From: Blattamonas nauphoetae
Taxonomy: Eukaryota; Preaxostyla; Oxymonadida
Length of the DNA stretch: 64,000 nt
Direction: 5' to 3'
NCBI GenBank assembly: GCA_033064195.1
Contig: JARBJD010000020.1
Location: 124,001 to 188,000, forward strand
Part shown: in pieces, positions 9,227 to 22,680 of the stretch
Layout of the letters: each line of letters opens with the position of its first letter
How positions within the stretch are numbered: position 1 is the first letter of the stretch
Program-made: the position numbers and the translations under genes
The notes under the pieces: model-generated
Database searches by the model: none
Seen by the model: the letters and a program-made list of their open reading frames with translations, nothing else
What the model was told of the DNA's origin: nothing

Positions 9227-12200
9227 TTAAGGAATTTGATGCAGAGCCTTCTTGATAAACATGGCTGTGTCTTTCACAAGATTAAGTCGATTCCTCGCGA
9301 CAGTTGCGCTTTGTGTCGAGTCAGTGTCAAGTTCATTCGGCTGCTTCTGCGCCAACAACTGTGCAAATGTGTTCCCTCCTCGAATAATCTCATCCATCTC
9401 ATTTCTTCGATTCAAATCCTTTAGCTTTGGAGCAATACTTTCAACTTGTACCATCTTCTTGAAAAGGAGAAGGAATCTCGAATACTGCTCCGTGTAGTCC
9501 TGTGGCGTGTGTTGGAGATAATCGTCCAACTTCTCTTCCAAATCAGCTTTATCATAGTCGATCTCGCCCTGTTCCTGTAAAAACGTCAACACCTTCTTTC
9601 CAAGCCCAACAATCCCAACATCCACCAGACGAGCAAGATACGTGTCATCGCTCTGGTTGAAGAAGACGAGACACCCTTTCTTGATTGTGGTTACACAGAA
9701 CGTCTTCTCTTCCACTCTCACCCGTCTCTTGTCCTGCTCGATTTTGGACACTTTCCCGTCTTCCACTTTGTCTTCGTAGATGTCATCAGCTTCGTTGATC
9801 GCCCGAATCCGTTCCATACAGCGTACAATCACAACCATCAGTGTGCCCAGCAAGTCATGGTTGCACAGTTCGTCGATGGATTCTGGAACCAGCACGAGGT
9901 TCCCGCTGAGCTCGCAAACAGAGTTGACGAGGCGGGGGAGGATTGTGAAGGCTGGCATGGGCTTGTTCTTCAAGTCATTCATCACTGCTTTCACAGTCGC
10001 TTCAAACACTTCATTCACATCAGTCTCGTCATCGTCGTCGTCTGCTTTCTCTGCCTTCATCTTCTCCTCCCTCTCGCTCTCAAACACCACTCCACTCTGT
10101 AGATACCGTCGCATGACCGACACAGCAAAGTCTGTCACGTGCTGACTTAGCATCTTTCGGCTGTTGTCGCGATTTCGTGAGAGGTTCACGTAAGCCGCGA
10201 GGAGCCTGTCGACGAGGTCGCCGTCTGCCAGTTTCATCTTTTGGATGATGGATTGGATTTGTTGTGGAGTGGTTTGTGGAGGATTGGATTTTTGGCCGAT
10301 CGTGCGCGCCGTGTTTTGGTATTCAGTTTCTGTTTTGGATGTCATCTTGTCGAGGATCTGGGCAAGAATGGCGGTGATCTGAGTGGACGAGATTTGGGTG
10401 TTGATTTCTGTGTGTTGGGCGAGGTTCGTGATCGCTCCGATGACTCGCATGAGTGACTTCATGTCCGACATTCCGATTGACGTCAACAACCACTGCAGCA
10501 GTTCCACTCCGTGACACTGAACAATTCGCTCGCAGCAATCTTCCGCTGTTGTCAGATTGTTCAGAGCAAGCGCTCCCTTCTTCACAATCGAGTCCTGGTC
10601 TTTGTGTTGACTGATGTATCGCATGATCGCGTCAACCGCGTTGGCGTCCTTTAGCATTGTGCAGTTTTCCTGATTGCTCGCGTAAGTCGAGAAGGCAGAC
10701 AGGATCCTCTCGCAGACTTCAACATTGTTCGCCCAGATTGTGAAGAGACGCATCAGCACTTGGATGGTTGTCTTCCCGTTCCGCCCTGTCTCAGTCAGAA
10801 GTCGCTTGTTGACGTCTTCGTCCATTCCGATGTTCGACAGAACGGCGATCATTCGACTGACCAGCTCCTCGTCTCTCGCAAACACCTCCAAAATGTCCAA
10901 ACAGCATCGAATGCAGCCTGAGTCGTAAATCGCCTTCTTTCCATTCGGAGTGAGTGTGATGTAGAGGAGAAGAACAGCCACTCGAAAGACTGTGAACCTG
11001 TCCAGCACGAACGGCGTGTCGGGATAGTCGTTGGGCACAGGAGGGTCGGCAGGAAGGAGTGACGGGATGCAGTTTGTCACTGCATCAACAATCCCACTTT
11101 TCACGATTTGAGGAACGAGCAGCTTTCTGTTCGACGCTGTGCAGTTTGTGAGGAGCTGCGAGAGGTGTCGGACGAGAGGGGGGCAGAATCGAGGGATGTT
11201 CTCACACAAATCTTTGGCGAGTGTGTCAACTTTATGAGTGTTGAGCAGCTGCGGTCCAACTGTCTGAGATTGGCTGACGTTGATCAGAACTTGAATCACG
11301 TTGACGAGCACAAGCGCCTCGTCACCGGGCTTGCTTTCAATCTCCACTGTCGCGTTCTGCATGAACCAAAATTTGGGCCGGATCGGAACCGAAGGCTGGG
11401 CGTCGGAATGGAGCCACTGTTCCTCGCCTTCGCCCAAACAGAAGGCGCTTCTCCAGTTTGTCTCACAGTTCGGGTCAGAAGCTGTGAACTTCTGAAGATG
11501 GCTGACGAGCGACGCTGTGACGCTGTTCTTCTCAAACTGGTCGTGGAAGGCCGAGTTTTGTGAGAGTGTGAGAAGGGCAGCGATGATTCTGAGCAGCATC
11601 GCGTTGTTCATCATCGGCGCGAAGTCGTCGTGGATGGGGTTGGAGTAGAGGGAGGGCGAGGGGCTGGGAGCAGGCGTGTTCGATGTAGCCTGTTTGTCTT
11701 CTGCGATTGATTTGAGGAGAAGGGCCAGTGCTTGGAGAATGCCCTCTTTGACAAATCGAGCTTGCTGATCCTCTGATGAAGGAAGGAGAAGAGAGAAGAG
11801 AGATATGAGAGGAGAAAAGAAGCAAACCGTATGCGCAGATGTTGGCGAAGATGGAGCAGATGATCACACCCACCTCTCGCTTTCTTTTGAAGACAAGTCG
11901 GATGATCTTATTTAGGAGCTTCGAGATTCCCTTCTCAAACACTCTGACTTTCTCCTTTTCACAATCAGCCACTGATGGAATCGTGATGACCTTCACAAAA
12001 CTGTTTTGTGTGTCGAGGAACGCGTCCTTGTCAGCTTCTGGGTCTGTGTCAGTTTGTTGAGTTGGCTGTGCATGTTTGAATGAAGAATGCGTTGAAAGGG
12101 CGGAGAGAGGCAGCGTCAGAACCAGAAAAGTGAGGATGAACGAGTGCATCAGGTCGTAGTCGGATTGTTCCTTCGATTTACTCAGTTTTTCGAGCTGATC

Positions 12201-15200
12201 CACAATCACAGTTGGGATTGGTGTTGTGTTGATCGTCACATTCATAATTTTGTCCACAGAGAGCTGTCGGATGGCGGAGAGAACGCGGAATTGGATGAGA
12301 GGGCTGGTGCGAAGGTCGGCGAGGACAGTGTGAAGGGAATGGACAATGCCAGGCTCAAATGCGGAGATGGTAGCGTCGGAGTCTTCGATGAGAATGTGGA
12401 CGAATGGCGAGAAGAGAAGAGGAGCAGATGGGGAGGCTGATGCGCTGGCGATGAATGTAGTCAGGAGAAGAGTGAGAAGTGGTTGGATGCCCTTTGCGTG
12501 AAGAAGATGGATGTTGAGAAGCGTCGGGATGGTTGGAGTGAAGTTCGGGGAGAGGAAGAGAAGGCCAAGATTTCCATTGGCGACAATTGCGTTCACAGCT
12601 GTCAGTAACACTTGCAGCAAAACCAAATTATTGTTTCTGACCTCCTCAACCTTCTCCTCCAACTCATCCTCGTCTTCATCTTCGTTTCCACTCTCAATCC
12701 ACTTCAATCTCTGGTCATCTTCATGCCACACACATTCTGACAACATCAGATGGAAGAGAACTGGCAGAGATCCGTCCTCTTCATCAGCATCGCTTGGAAG
12801 CCGATCGAACAGATCAATCGCATCCAAATACATCGCGTTGTCGAACGACGTGTTGATCAAACCAGTCAGTGTTGGTTTGTGTGAAGCCATCGAAGCAAGA
12901 AATGTCAAAAGCTGCACGAAAATCGCTTGTGCGTCGGTCGGGAGTGCAGAGACAGGAGATTTGATGCTGTCCGCGTCCCCCGTCTGCACAGGCGATCCCA
13001 TTCGAGACGGATGTGCGGAAATGCGTTGGCTAACCCCCATTTTGTTTTCTGGTTCAGGTTCTTTGTAGAGTTGTCTGTAGTGCGAGTAGAACGAGAACAC
13101 CATCGAACAGAACGAGTCGGTGGAGGAGAACATCGGCACGTCGTCGGTGCGGTTGATGGTGATCGAGCAGAGAATGGTGAGGGTTCGGGAGAGCACGGAG
13201 AAGAGGGATGACTGGTCGAAGAGGGGGGAGATGGTGAGCGGCGCTGGCTCTTCTTCTTCGTCTTCAGAGGGTTCGTCGGATGTGGAGGAGATTTCTGAGG
13301 ATGATTCGGAGTCGGTCGGGGCTTCGTCTTTCGTTTCTTCTTGTTTGGAATGATCGTCTGGTTTGGAAGTTTCGTCTGATTTGGCAGCTTCGTCTGGTTT
13401 GGTCGTTTCTTCTGTTGTTTGGTCATCTTCCTTGTTCTGTTCATCATTCTCCGTTTTGTGTTCATCTTCGTTCTCGACCTTCTGTTCCTCTTCGTCCTGT
13501 TTCGGTTCCTCTTCCTCTTTTTCTGCTTCCTCTTCCTTCTTCCTTCTCTTCTCCTCTTTCTCTGCTCGCCTTCGAGCTCGATCAGCCTTCCTCTCTTCCC
13601 TGTCTCTCTTCTTCTTCTCCTTCTCGTCTTTCCTCCTCGTCTTCCCATTCTCATATTCATCTTTCTGATCATTCTGAAATTCAAGCTCCTTCGAGAACAA
13701 AGATAACACAAGCAACAACTGATCGCTCAGCTCTCCCTTCATCCCTTCCACAATCGATGCAGGAATCTTTGTCTGTTCAGAAGAGGCGGATGGAGCTTGT
13801 ACGGTCAACAAGCTGAAACACGACAACACTCGATTGAGAATTGCGAAGTGTTGTTTGGTTTCTTCGGGAGAGGGTTGTGTTTCGAGAAGGACAGTCGTTG
13901 AGAGTGAGAGCGGTTTGAAAAGAGCGATGAAGAATGTGGTTGTTGATTCGTCGGATGATTGGATGAGCGGCGAGTTCGATTCGGCGAGGAACGTGACGCT
14001 GTCCGGCTGAAGAAGGATCGACTCCACAAACCCACAAATCGACTCGATCAACAACAAAACATCCAAATCTGCAGATTGCTCGGATGAACAGAGCGTGCTG
14101 AGGATGGACAGAGAGAGTAGGATGATGTCAGATTGGAGGATGGTGATTGCGAAGTCTGGCGAGTCAGCGAGGAGATGGAGGAGGTTGAAGATGGCCGGAA
14201 GAGTGAGCGACTGTTTCTGTTCGTGTTTCTCTTCCTTCTTCGCTTCTTCAGTCGCTTTGGGTGAGGGTGTGTCATCTTGCCCTTCTTCCTGAGCATCCTC
14301 TTCCTGTTCGTCTGACTGGATCATCTCATCGGCGAGTTCAGACAGTTTCACTCCCAAAACGTGTGTGAGTCCTTCCACCATCTTCTCAACATTCAATCCA
14401 AACCCGAATTCAGCTGGTTCCTCCTCTTCTTTCGCTTTCTCCGTCTGCTCCTCTCCTTCCTCCATCTCCTCCTCCTTCATCTTTCTCAGTCTCTCCTTCC
14501 TCTTCCTCTCTTCCAGATTCTTGAACGTCACAAAGTTCATCAGTGCTTGTGAAGTGTAGAAGAGTGCGGATGTTTGTTTGAATCCGCTCGAATTCTTTTC
14601 TGGTTGAACCGTCACTGGCAGACTCAAATCGTTCGTTGGAGTGTCGTGAACAGCAACCGAATACTCAAACAGAATTTGGATGGTTTCAGCGGAGAGGGAG
14701 ACGAGCGAGGAGGGAGTGAGAGACAGATTGAACAAGCACAGTCCGACTGTGAAATCGACTGTTGCTCTTTGCTCATCGGACACGACGAATCGATCAGAAG
14801 TCAGAAGTGAGGCCAGACAATCGACACATCCGGAAGTTGCGATGCCTGGGCAGAGTTCTGCATCGATGGAGAGAAGCGAGAGGAGGACAACAGCTTTGGA
14901 GAGATCGTCGTTGGTCGGGATGAGGGCTGGGAGTTTGGGCGGTTCCTCAGTGTCTTCCTTCGCTTCATCTTTCTTCTTCTTTTTTGTTTTTGACTTCTTT
15001 TTGGCGTCTTGCAACCGTATTTGTTCGTCGTTCCAAGCGAGGATCAATTCTGCGCAGGCTGTTCGTCCCTTTCTTTTTGCGACTGCTTTTCGGCCTTCTG
15101 AGGTGACTGAGAGGCGAGAGAGTAGTGTGAAGGGGAGGGTGTATGCATGAGGTGATGGTGACGTGTGGAGAGCGCTGGGAGGTCGTGGAGTGAGAGATGA

Positions 15201-17528
15201 ATGGATGTGTTGTGAAAGTACGAACGGGACGTCTGTTTGACGAATTAAAATGGTTTGTGTGGCTTCCTCTTCAACAAGGCAGACCAAAAGCATGATACAT
15301 CGATCTGATTGAAGTTTAGATGCCTCGATTGCTTGATCGGATTGTTTCTTTTCTTTTGCAGCTTCTTCTGCTTCAACGCGATCCAAGCCTTTTGAACTGA
15401 GTAGCTCATCTCCAAGAGGCATACCCAATTTCTTTTTTCTGAAGTTTCGCCGAGTGTACACTTCTTTTCTGCGAGTTCGTTCCTGATCTCGTCTTTTGAT
15501 TCTGTCCTGCTTCAAAACACTTTCCTCCAAAACTTCAGTGATATATTTTAGTACATTTTCTTGGGATAGTGCGGAGTGTGTTGCAGTGGATGAGGCAAGA
15601 GAGAGGGCAGCTTCAATCAAGAGAGATGAGAATGGGAGATGAGTAACAAGCGGTGACGTGGATGGTGTGGACAAAAATTGGATCTGAGGAAGTTGTGGGA
15701 TGTTTTGCTGTTCTCCTGGAGCTGGAGTTGACTCAGAGGTCGGGAAAGGTGAAGTGGCGGGTGTTGGATTTGGTGTGACGGATTGAAGTGGAACATCGTG
15801 GCTTGTAGTTGGGGAGGGGGATGCAACAGAAGTGTCTTGAATTATAAGATCCGTTGGAAGAGGATCGAACTGTGTGGGAGAAAGAAGGTTGAGAAATTGA
15901 GGGCGAGCGAGTTGGATTCGAAGAGCAGCTGGAAAACCGCAAATATTTGGAGAAAAGAAAAGGCAAACGTTTTGAAGAGAGTGTCACATATATCCTGAGG
16001 ATACATGAAACAATTTCTTCTTCATAATCAATTGTATTTTTGGTGGAATTGACAGTTGGATCGTTTTCAGCTTTTTCCTCACTTGTTTGCTTCTCTTCTT
16101 CATTTTTTCCATCTGAAACGTCTTCGATGATCGAAGATTGAACATCTTCTTGGAGCCACGCATATTCCACAAATTCAGGTTTCGTGTTGGGTCCTTTTCC
16201 ATCTTTCTTCGCCCCATCTGTCCCCTTTGCATCATCATCTTCCTGTGGAACGTAAACCTCTCCGCGTGCTTCAGCTTCTGCTTTTCGCTTTGCTTCATTC
16301 TTCTCTCTTCTCCTCCTTAGTCGATCTCGCTCTTGTTGTTTTTGATCCTCGATTTGCTTTTCTTTCCGAATTTCTTCTTCGGATTTTTCCGGTTTCTCCG
16401 CATCTGTTTCTGGCTGATTGTCCAATGGATCGAAAATAAAAGGAGAATCTTCTGTGTTGAGCACAGTTTCTTTCACGATCGTCGAGAGGGTTTCAATCTC
16501 TCGATCCTGTGCAAGTGCACGTCCAACAGAATCATCTATCCATGAAAAACAGACTTATACGGAACAAAGGGGGATTATACATGTGTTAGTTAGTTGCTCC
16601 AGCATGGTGAGAAGTGTCAATTGAATGATCGGTTGTTCGGTCTGTACATCAGTATCTGACTTGACAAACTGAGGCATCGTAGCAATTGTGGAGACAATTG
16701 CCGATATACCACCAATTTGCACAAATGATTTGACAGTTTGCTCTGGATGGCCGATGATGAAGGCGAAATGATACCGTTGTCGAGAATCTGCGAAAGAAAG
16801 CCAATAACTCGTTTGAAAAGTGACAGCTTTGTTTGGGGGAGAAGAAGAATTTTGAGGAGGGCCTCAAGACCTCCATTTTCTTTGAAAATGGGAACACATT
16901 GTTCTTTTTGAAAAAGGTGGGAATATTCACGAAAAAACTAACCATTTTCATAAAATTTCCTCGCTAAGGCCAAGAGAAACTCGAGAAAAGGGAGATCAGT
17001 TGCTTTCCTGATAGATGAAAAGGAAAAGAGTGTTGGACGGTGTGAACGGAAAGTACACACTGCAAAAAGACTAGTTCTTTCTCAAATAGATCCACGGACG
17101 TTTCCGGAAGGGTAACCTCTTCTGGTGTGTCCAGAATCTTGGGAGAACATTTGGGACTCAATTTTCGGATTTGTTTCTCGTCCTCAAGTTCGATCGCTCT
17201 CCATAGTTGTGAGAACGAATCTGAGAGTAGAATAAATATGGTGAATGTGAAGGGGTTCGATACCTGTCATTTCAATTGGGAGGAGAACGATCGAACCATC
17301 GATGAGATTTGGATTCAATTCAAGTGGAATTGGAGTATTTATGACCTTGTTAATCGATCATAGATCGACTCTTTGACTTTTCTCTTGAAAACGCTGTTCC
17401 AGACAATGAAAAAACGCTGTCAAAATCGAAATCAATAAAAAAATCATCCAAAGGGGATCTGAAGCTTGGATCTCCTGCTCGTTCATTTAGTAAAACCCAT
17501 TCAGAAGCCTGTTCATCAGGGCTGTATC
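9227..17528 (-). CDS. Giant armadillo-repeat protein, main body
   Basis: Exons (minus strand): 17528-17416, 17345-17264, 17220-17061, 17007-16943, 16903-16775, 16742-16581, 16535-16005, 15928-11828, 11772-9227. The eight introns between them are 32-76 bases, GT-AG, with matching phases. With the 60-base start segment across the hAT insertion the coding sequence is 7,941 bases, a multiple of three, for 2,646 residues. It consists of alpha-helical ARM/HEAT-type repeats throughout, broken by long charged low-complexity segments (Lys/Glu-rich, roughly in the middle of exon 8). The C-terminal 800 residues contain the clearest ARM units (VKKGALALNNLTTAEDCCER). No catalytic motif; probably a scaffold. 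I cannot name an orthologue. The first exon is split by a transposon, so this allele may be silent. Confidence 0.85.
17521..17528. repeat. Left 8 bp target-site duplication of hAT element 1
   Basis: GCTGTATC, repeated exactly at 21144-21151. Eight-base duplications are the hallmark of hAT insertion. Confidence 0.9.
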
Positions 17529-20500
17529 TAGGCATGGGCAACAGACAGTCGAGAATGACCGAGTCCAGTCACCAAAAAAAATCGAGTCAGTGACTCACCC
17601 CCATATGTCCAAAACATGATGAATCCAGACCCAGAATGCACCTATTCCAATCGAACATCGCAGCAGTATTGATAATCACATCAATATCCTGGTTTTTTCC
17701 TCTCAAAAACTCGTTCACAATCTCCATCCTCTTTCAATCGCTTTTCTTAGTGTTTCTTTCACATTTCACACTATTTTTGAGAGATAAACTCATATTCCGA
17801 TAAATCAGTTGTGTTCGTGCACAAATCTTCGGCACACCCCATACTTTTATGGAGATTCACTTTGAGTCACTGATCCGCCCATGTAATCATGCAAATAGTC
17901 ACCAGACTGACTGGACCGACCGATCTCCGTTTCAACTGTAACTCAGCGGGTGAATTTACATGGGTTGGAATTCGTTATTTATCACATTTTTCTCGCTATT
18001 TGACAAAAGGAAACTGATTTTGACCAGCAGGAATCACTCACCCCCACAATAGATCCATGTAGAAAATAAGGGCAAAACCATCGTACGGCACCTCTGTTTA
18101 CTGAAAGGTTTGATACAATAGTTCTTAATTCTCATCACATCGCCAGATACTCTTCACGACACTCAAAACGGAACTTCGTGTCTCCAGCGACAGCCGACAG
18201 CAACATGAAACATATCATCAAATATATCCTCAAAAACATCAATATAAATCATCTAGAATGTTTAAACCAGTTTCATTCAATCACTCAGTCAAAAGGAAAT
18301 GGCAAGCCTTCGATCACCAAACTTGACCGCTCAGAATAGCTTATCTCGACTCGTGACCTCGTTTCATCGCCACTCACACTACCATTCAGTATTCTCCAAT
18401 CAACATTTGACGCATCAACGACCATTCGAATCAAATCACCCACTCATTGAAACCAACAATCTCTCATCCTCGTTCCGCCCTATGAGATCCTTCAAACACC
18501 ACCATTTCACTTGAAACCGTCGCAAGTTATAAATCACAAGGATTGATGTTGATTATCTGAACGCCTCCCTCGTTCACTGACAACTCGCATCCGACATCGA
18601 TTGACACGCTCATCACATTCCAACTCTCCGCTTCTCCCTACGAAACCCTCCCCGCCAACATATGCCTGCCTTCTCATGATCACAATATTCTCCATCGCTT
18701 GTAAAATCAGATCTCAACAGGTTGTCATGAACCGAAGCATAAATCCCCCACGCAGACTGAACAATATGCATCGACTGCCTCCACAGAAGCCTCAAGAGAT
18801 CCATTCAACACAATATCATCCACAAAACATCATAAGTATTTCTCTCGGTTGTCTGCGAACAGGAGTGATTACATCGTCAGCTCTTATCCGCGCGGAATGG
18901 GATTTGGGTGAGACGAAAGAAACAGAAGAGTTGAACATACTTTAAGAATGACTCCTGCCTGGTGGGAAGTCATTCTCCATCACGCTGTTCAAACTGGAAT
19001 CGAATGTTCGAACAGGCGATGCCTTCACGCTGACTGGAACGATTGCACCAACAGAAATCCAAGCATCGACTCTGCTGACCAAAACACCGAATCCACCCAC
19101 GACACGCTCTCGTTCGGGACTGATTACGAGATCACAGTTAGAAAGATTGCAAAAATAAAGACGATTGTGGACGAGACAAGAAGACTTTTAGATTCCAGCT
19201 GAACCGTTATTTATTGATATTGGGAGAAGGATCGTTCACAATTTCATTCGAAAGGACGATGAGACAAGCGGGAGTTTATTTAAATGGATTGTGATGAAGC
19301 TGGATGAATCAGTTTAGAAAGGAGCAGCAGTTTTGTTTCCTTCTGACATCGCAACATTGACATATCGTGATTCATCTCCGAATCATTCCTTCCGAGAACA
19401 AGGAACAACCATTGCACAACTCGTCTCGTCTCCAACTCGGCTGAGCCAGCGACTGGTCCCAACACGACCACTCTCACATTCAGGAAGTAGAAACACTGTC
19501 AAGTGTGATTCAATAAGATGCCTTCTCGTGTACAACACCATCTCCACCATTCCGAGTGGAACACGCCGACGACAAGTTGTCAGTTTCGTGAAACGAAGTG
19601 AAGATTCTTCTGACAGACACAACGTTCACCACTCCCTCCGAGCTGTTGCAAGTGGTCGTAGTGACACCGACACATGGCACACTGGAAACTCCTCTGACAG
19701 TCTCAGTCGAGTTCAAGGAGGATGAATGGATTCGGCCAAAAAGCTGGATGGAAACAGACCCCTCACACAACTTGGATTTCGGAGAATGGTATTCCGTCTC
19801 GGCAGTGCCTTTCGCTCCTCTTTCTGCCCTCGTGAACAACCCGTCCTTCATCAGTTGAAATCCTCAGACCCACACTTCGCAGGAAACTCGCAAAGGGAGT
19901 CGATTCGAACGACGGTGCATGTGATGAAGTGCCAAGGTGAGAATGCAACGAGGACAGTTCTGGAGACAGACTTCTACCTTTTCAACAGCTTGTACAAGGA
20001 TTTGCTATGACGTGACAATAGAACACGACAGACAAAATTCTGATACAAGTGTCACCACACAAGATTGTATTGATCGACGGCAATGAAGTGTTTCTGTTGA
20101 TGGCCGACACCGTCCCAACGTATTCTAAGTCGTACCAGTCAATCTTCGTTGCCTCTCAGAACGAGAATGGACAGGTGGCACAGGAAGACCAGATAGAACA
20201 GAATGACAGCTCCGTCAAACTAAAGCCAAAACAACATCTTCCCGCTCGCACAGCAAACACAGCCAAACCAGAATCAAACCCAGCTTCGTTTGGACAGTAG
20301 TCGTACGAAGGGAACCAGCTTGCTCAGCTGCCTCAGAACGACGTTTTTTTGGCTGCCACAGTCTGCCGGGACTGATGACGGGAGATCGACACTGACATCG
20401 TCGTCCATGATGATGAAGGCGAACGAGAACGTGCGCTGGACCTCACTTGAAGTGACTGGTCGGAAGAGCGGAGTGGACAAGGAGAAGGCAGCGGTGTTCA

Positions 20501-21143
20501 GTCTGGGGCTGATTCTGTGGGAAATGGAGACCTGAACAGTGCCGTTTGGGGAGTTGCACGCGAAGAACGCGCATCGTCAGATTGGAGTGGGTGGAGAGAT
20601 GCTGATGCGGAAGGTGTGTTCGGAGACCGCGTCGCTTGTTCGACAGTGCATCTCGCTGGATCCAACATCGGCCGTGTCACTGGATCATATCGTAAACTCG
20701 AAACCTCAATATTAGCAGCAACACGCTCGAATTGGTTGATGTGCTGCCGCCAGCCTCGTCTCTCAGACACGACTATTTCTGTGTCACCCACTTCGACCAC
20801 CGAACTGTAGAATGACCATCTCACTTCACCTTTGTATTGCACCAGATCCAATACTTCCTTTTCATTATTGATCATTCTGTTTTCTAATGTCCTCATCAGT
20901 CAGAATGATGTATTTGGGGGAAAGACCGATGTGATCAGACCACAACTCGTGTTGTTGCCTGAAGGAGTCTCAATAGCTTTTCACGAAGAGAAATTGTGAC
21001 CGAATGAACCTTCTGGAGCATATTTCAATCAGTACTCCTCACAAAATCGATGATTTCTATTGTCCTCCGATCTTTTCAAGAAAAAATGGGTAAAAATGAG
21101 TCAGTCCAAAAAATCTGAGTCAGGTGACTGGTGCCCATGCCTA
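17529..21143. mobile_element. hAT-type element 1 (3,615 bp), inserted in exon 1 of the ARM gene
   Basis: Terminal inverted repeat TAGGCATGGGCA at both ends, subterminal GACTC/GAGTCAG words, and a perfect 8 bp duplication GCTGTATC outside. No hAT transposase frame is recognisable inside; the interior carries a decayed host-like kinase-tail gene on the plus strand (about 18300-20815). It is therefore a non-autonomous element with captured or accumulated host sequence. The perfect target duplication and the open frame of the disrupted exon suggest insertion after the host gene last evolved under constraint. Confidence 0.88.
18300..20815 (+). pseudogene. Decayed repeat-domain protein with kinase-like C terminus, within hAT element 1
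   Basis: Many short frames on the plus strand have host-like codon use and shift frame repeatedly. The last part (about 20400-20700) reads like the C lobe of a protein kinase: VRWTSLEVTGRKSGVDKEKA, then AVFSLGLILWEMET and QCISLDP, corresponding to the APE, DxWxxG and C-terminal helices, but stops break it. The upstream part resembles extracellular-type beta repeats. Proteins of this layout form large families in oxymonads (from memory). Broken by many stops and shifts. Confidence 0.5.
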
Positions 21144-21203
21144 GCTGTATCTTCTGGCGACAGGTGTTCCGATGGTCGAAATTGGTTTGCGCTGGTTTGG
21201 CAT
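21144..21203 (-). CDS. Start segment of the giant armadillo-repeat gene
   Basis: The ATG at 21203-21201 opens MPNQRKPISTIGTPVARRYS on the minus strand. This runs straight into the 8 bp target duplication of the hAT element and continues in frame as PDEQASEWVLLNERAGDPSF from 17520 downward once the element and one duplication copy are ignored. The continuous frame across the site is strong evidence that this is the true first exon. Confidence 0.8.
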
Positions 21204-21897
21204 GTTAATTGGATTGGACGGTGCCAGCGTTGGACTGGACAATTGACTTCGATTGGAAATTCAATTTTGATCCTGTTCATTTTACTCTCATTCCATATAT
21301 TTGTTTCCTTTCACTTGAAAATGAGAAGAGTCTGTTGAAAATCAGCGAAATGGTGAGAATCCGATGATACTCTTCTTCTAGTGACGAGTTGCTTGATCCA
21401 CCCACCATTGGACGTCATTGGATGTCATTGGACATTTCGCTGATACTTTTGTTCTGATGTCTTCTCAATTAGTGCATACCGTTTTTGAAGTTTTCAAAGA
21501 GTCGGCAAAATTGGACTGTCCGATTGGACATCCAGTCCTGGACGTCCAATCGACATCTATATAGGGTCACAGTTGCTTCTCCATTTCGATGTTGGTGTGA
21601 TATTACCACCCATCTCTCACTTTTTTGATTAGTCTTAGACCTCATCACTTTGTTTGAGCGAGGTAGTGCCTTCATCTCTGCATTTTGCTTCCCCTGGATG
21701 TGACCAAACTCAGAACAGTTTGAGTCGCCGTTGATCGTGTTTTCTCTCCTTATTTTCAATTTCTAGCCACTTCCTTCACTTTTTCTCTCCATCTCTTGCA
21801 GGAACAGGGTGCTCATTCATCCACAAGCGAGAAAGCTGCACAACCGCAATTTCAGTCTTCTTCTCCTCTGAGAAGAAATGAACAACTGTCATCGAAT
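21204..21897. other. Intergenic, upstream of the ARM gene, TTGGAC-rich
   Basis: No gene recognised. The words TTGGAC / TGGACTGGACA occur many times (about 21210-21250, 21400-21430, 21500-21555, some inverted). The same word turns up near 23390-23425, 39620-39665 and 44250-44290, so it may be a dispersed repeat end rather than a promoter motif. Confidence 0.35.
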
Positions 21898-22680
21898 TGG
21901 TAGAAAATGGACTCAGAGTATTTTCAAAGGGGAACCTCCAAGACGACGGGCATATTGTTCCCCAATATACACTAGGATGGGAGATCTGTTGCCATCGGTT
22001 TGCATCTCTTGCTTATTCATTTTTTTGACATTTTTTCATCATCTTTGACCCTCCTCATTCATATCTTCACATTCGACATATAGATCGGGAGTTAAGGGGA
22101 GATTTGAGCAGATAGCAAAACAGGCCGAGGCGAAGAGGCAAGAATCAGAGGAGATGGTAGCTAGGAATATGGAATCAGATGATGAGAAGAAAGATTCGAA
22201 GACAGTTGTGATTCCAAAGGAAGTGAAGTCTCCAGAACCCAGCCAGAACAAGAGTGAACAAGAACACACTGTTGCACTTGTTGCAACTCTAACTGATCAA
22301 ACGATGGCCGAATCAATCGGTGAAGAAAATAAGGAATCAACAAAACAAGTCGAGAAGAAAGAAGAACCGAAAGTTCAGGACAATGAAATACTTTGCGAAA
22401 ACAATGGAAGAGAAGAATGTATCATCGATACAAGGTTTGTCAGAATGAATTCCCAGAAATTTCATCTCATCTTCATTGTCCTCTCAAGAGATATCTCCGT
22501 TCTTCATAATCTTTCACATTCTCCACATTGATCCTTCTTCTCTTTTTCTCCTTAACCTCCAGAATTCAACATTTCCCCCCACACGACAATGCTCCAACGA
22601 AGTCAACGTCGTTGAACACAGCTTCTTCAACCGGGTATTCTTCACAATCGCTTTCATCAAGGCCTTCCTCTAAATCATGA
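21898..22680 (+). CDS. Uncharacterised gene, 3' exons (charged, low-complexity C terminus)
   Basis: Exons supported by frame: up to 21997, 22084-22434 and 22563-22680 (TGA), with introns of 86 and 128 bases and matching phases. The first part reads VENGLRVFSKGNLQDDGHIV and QYTLGWEICCHR; the middle is Lys/Glu-rich (FEQIAKQAEAKRQESEE) and the tail Ser-rich. I do not recognise the family. The upstream exons and start could not be placed; a possible exon lies at 21800-21897 but its frame does not join cleanly. Confidence 0.45.

Noticed and set aside
9252-15150. Many plus-strand frames opposite the ARM gene (for example 10241-10456, 13280-13816)
   Set aside because: They are antisense shadows of low-complexity, Ser/Glu-rich coding sequence on the minus strand.
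17251-17275. GGGGTTCGATACC, box B-like
   Set aside because: Lies in an ARM gene intron without box A or stems; chance match.
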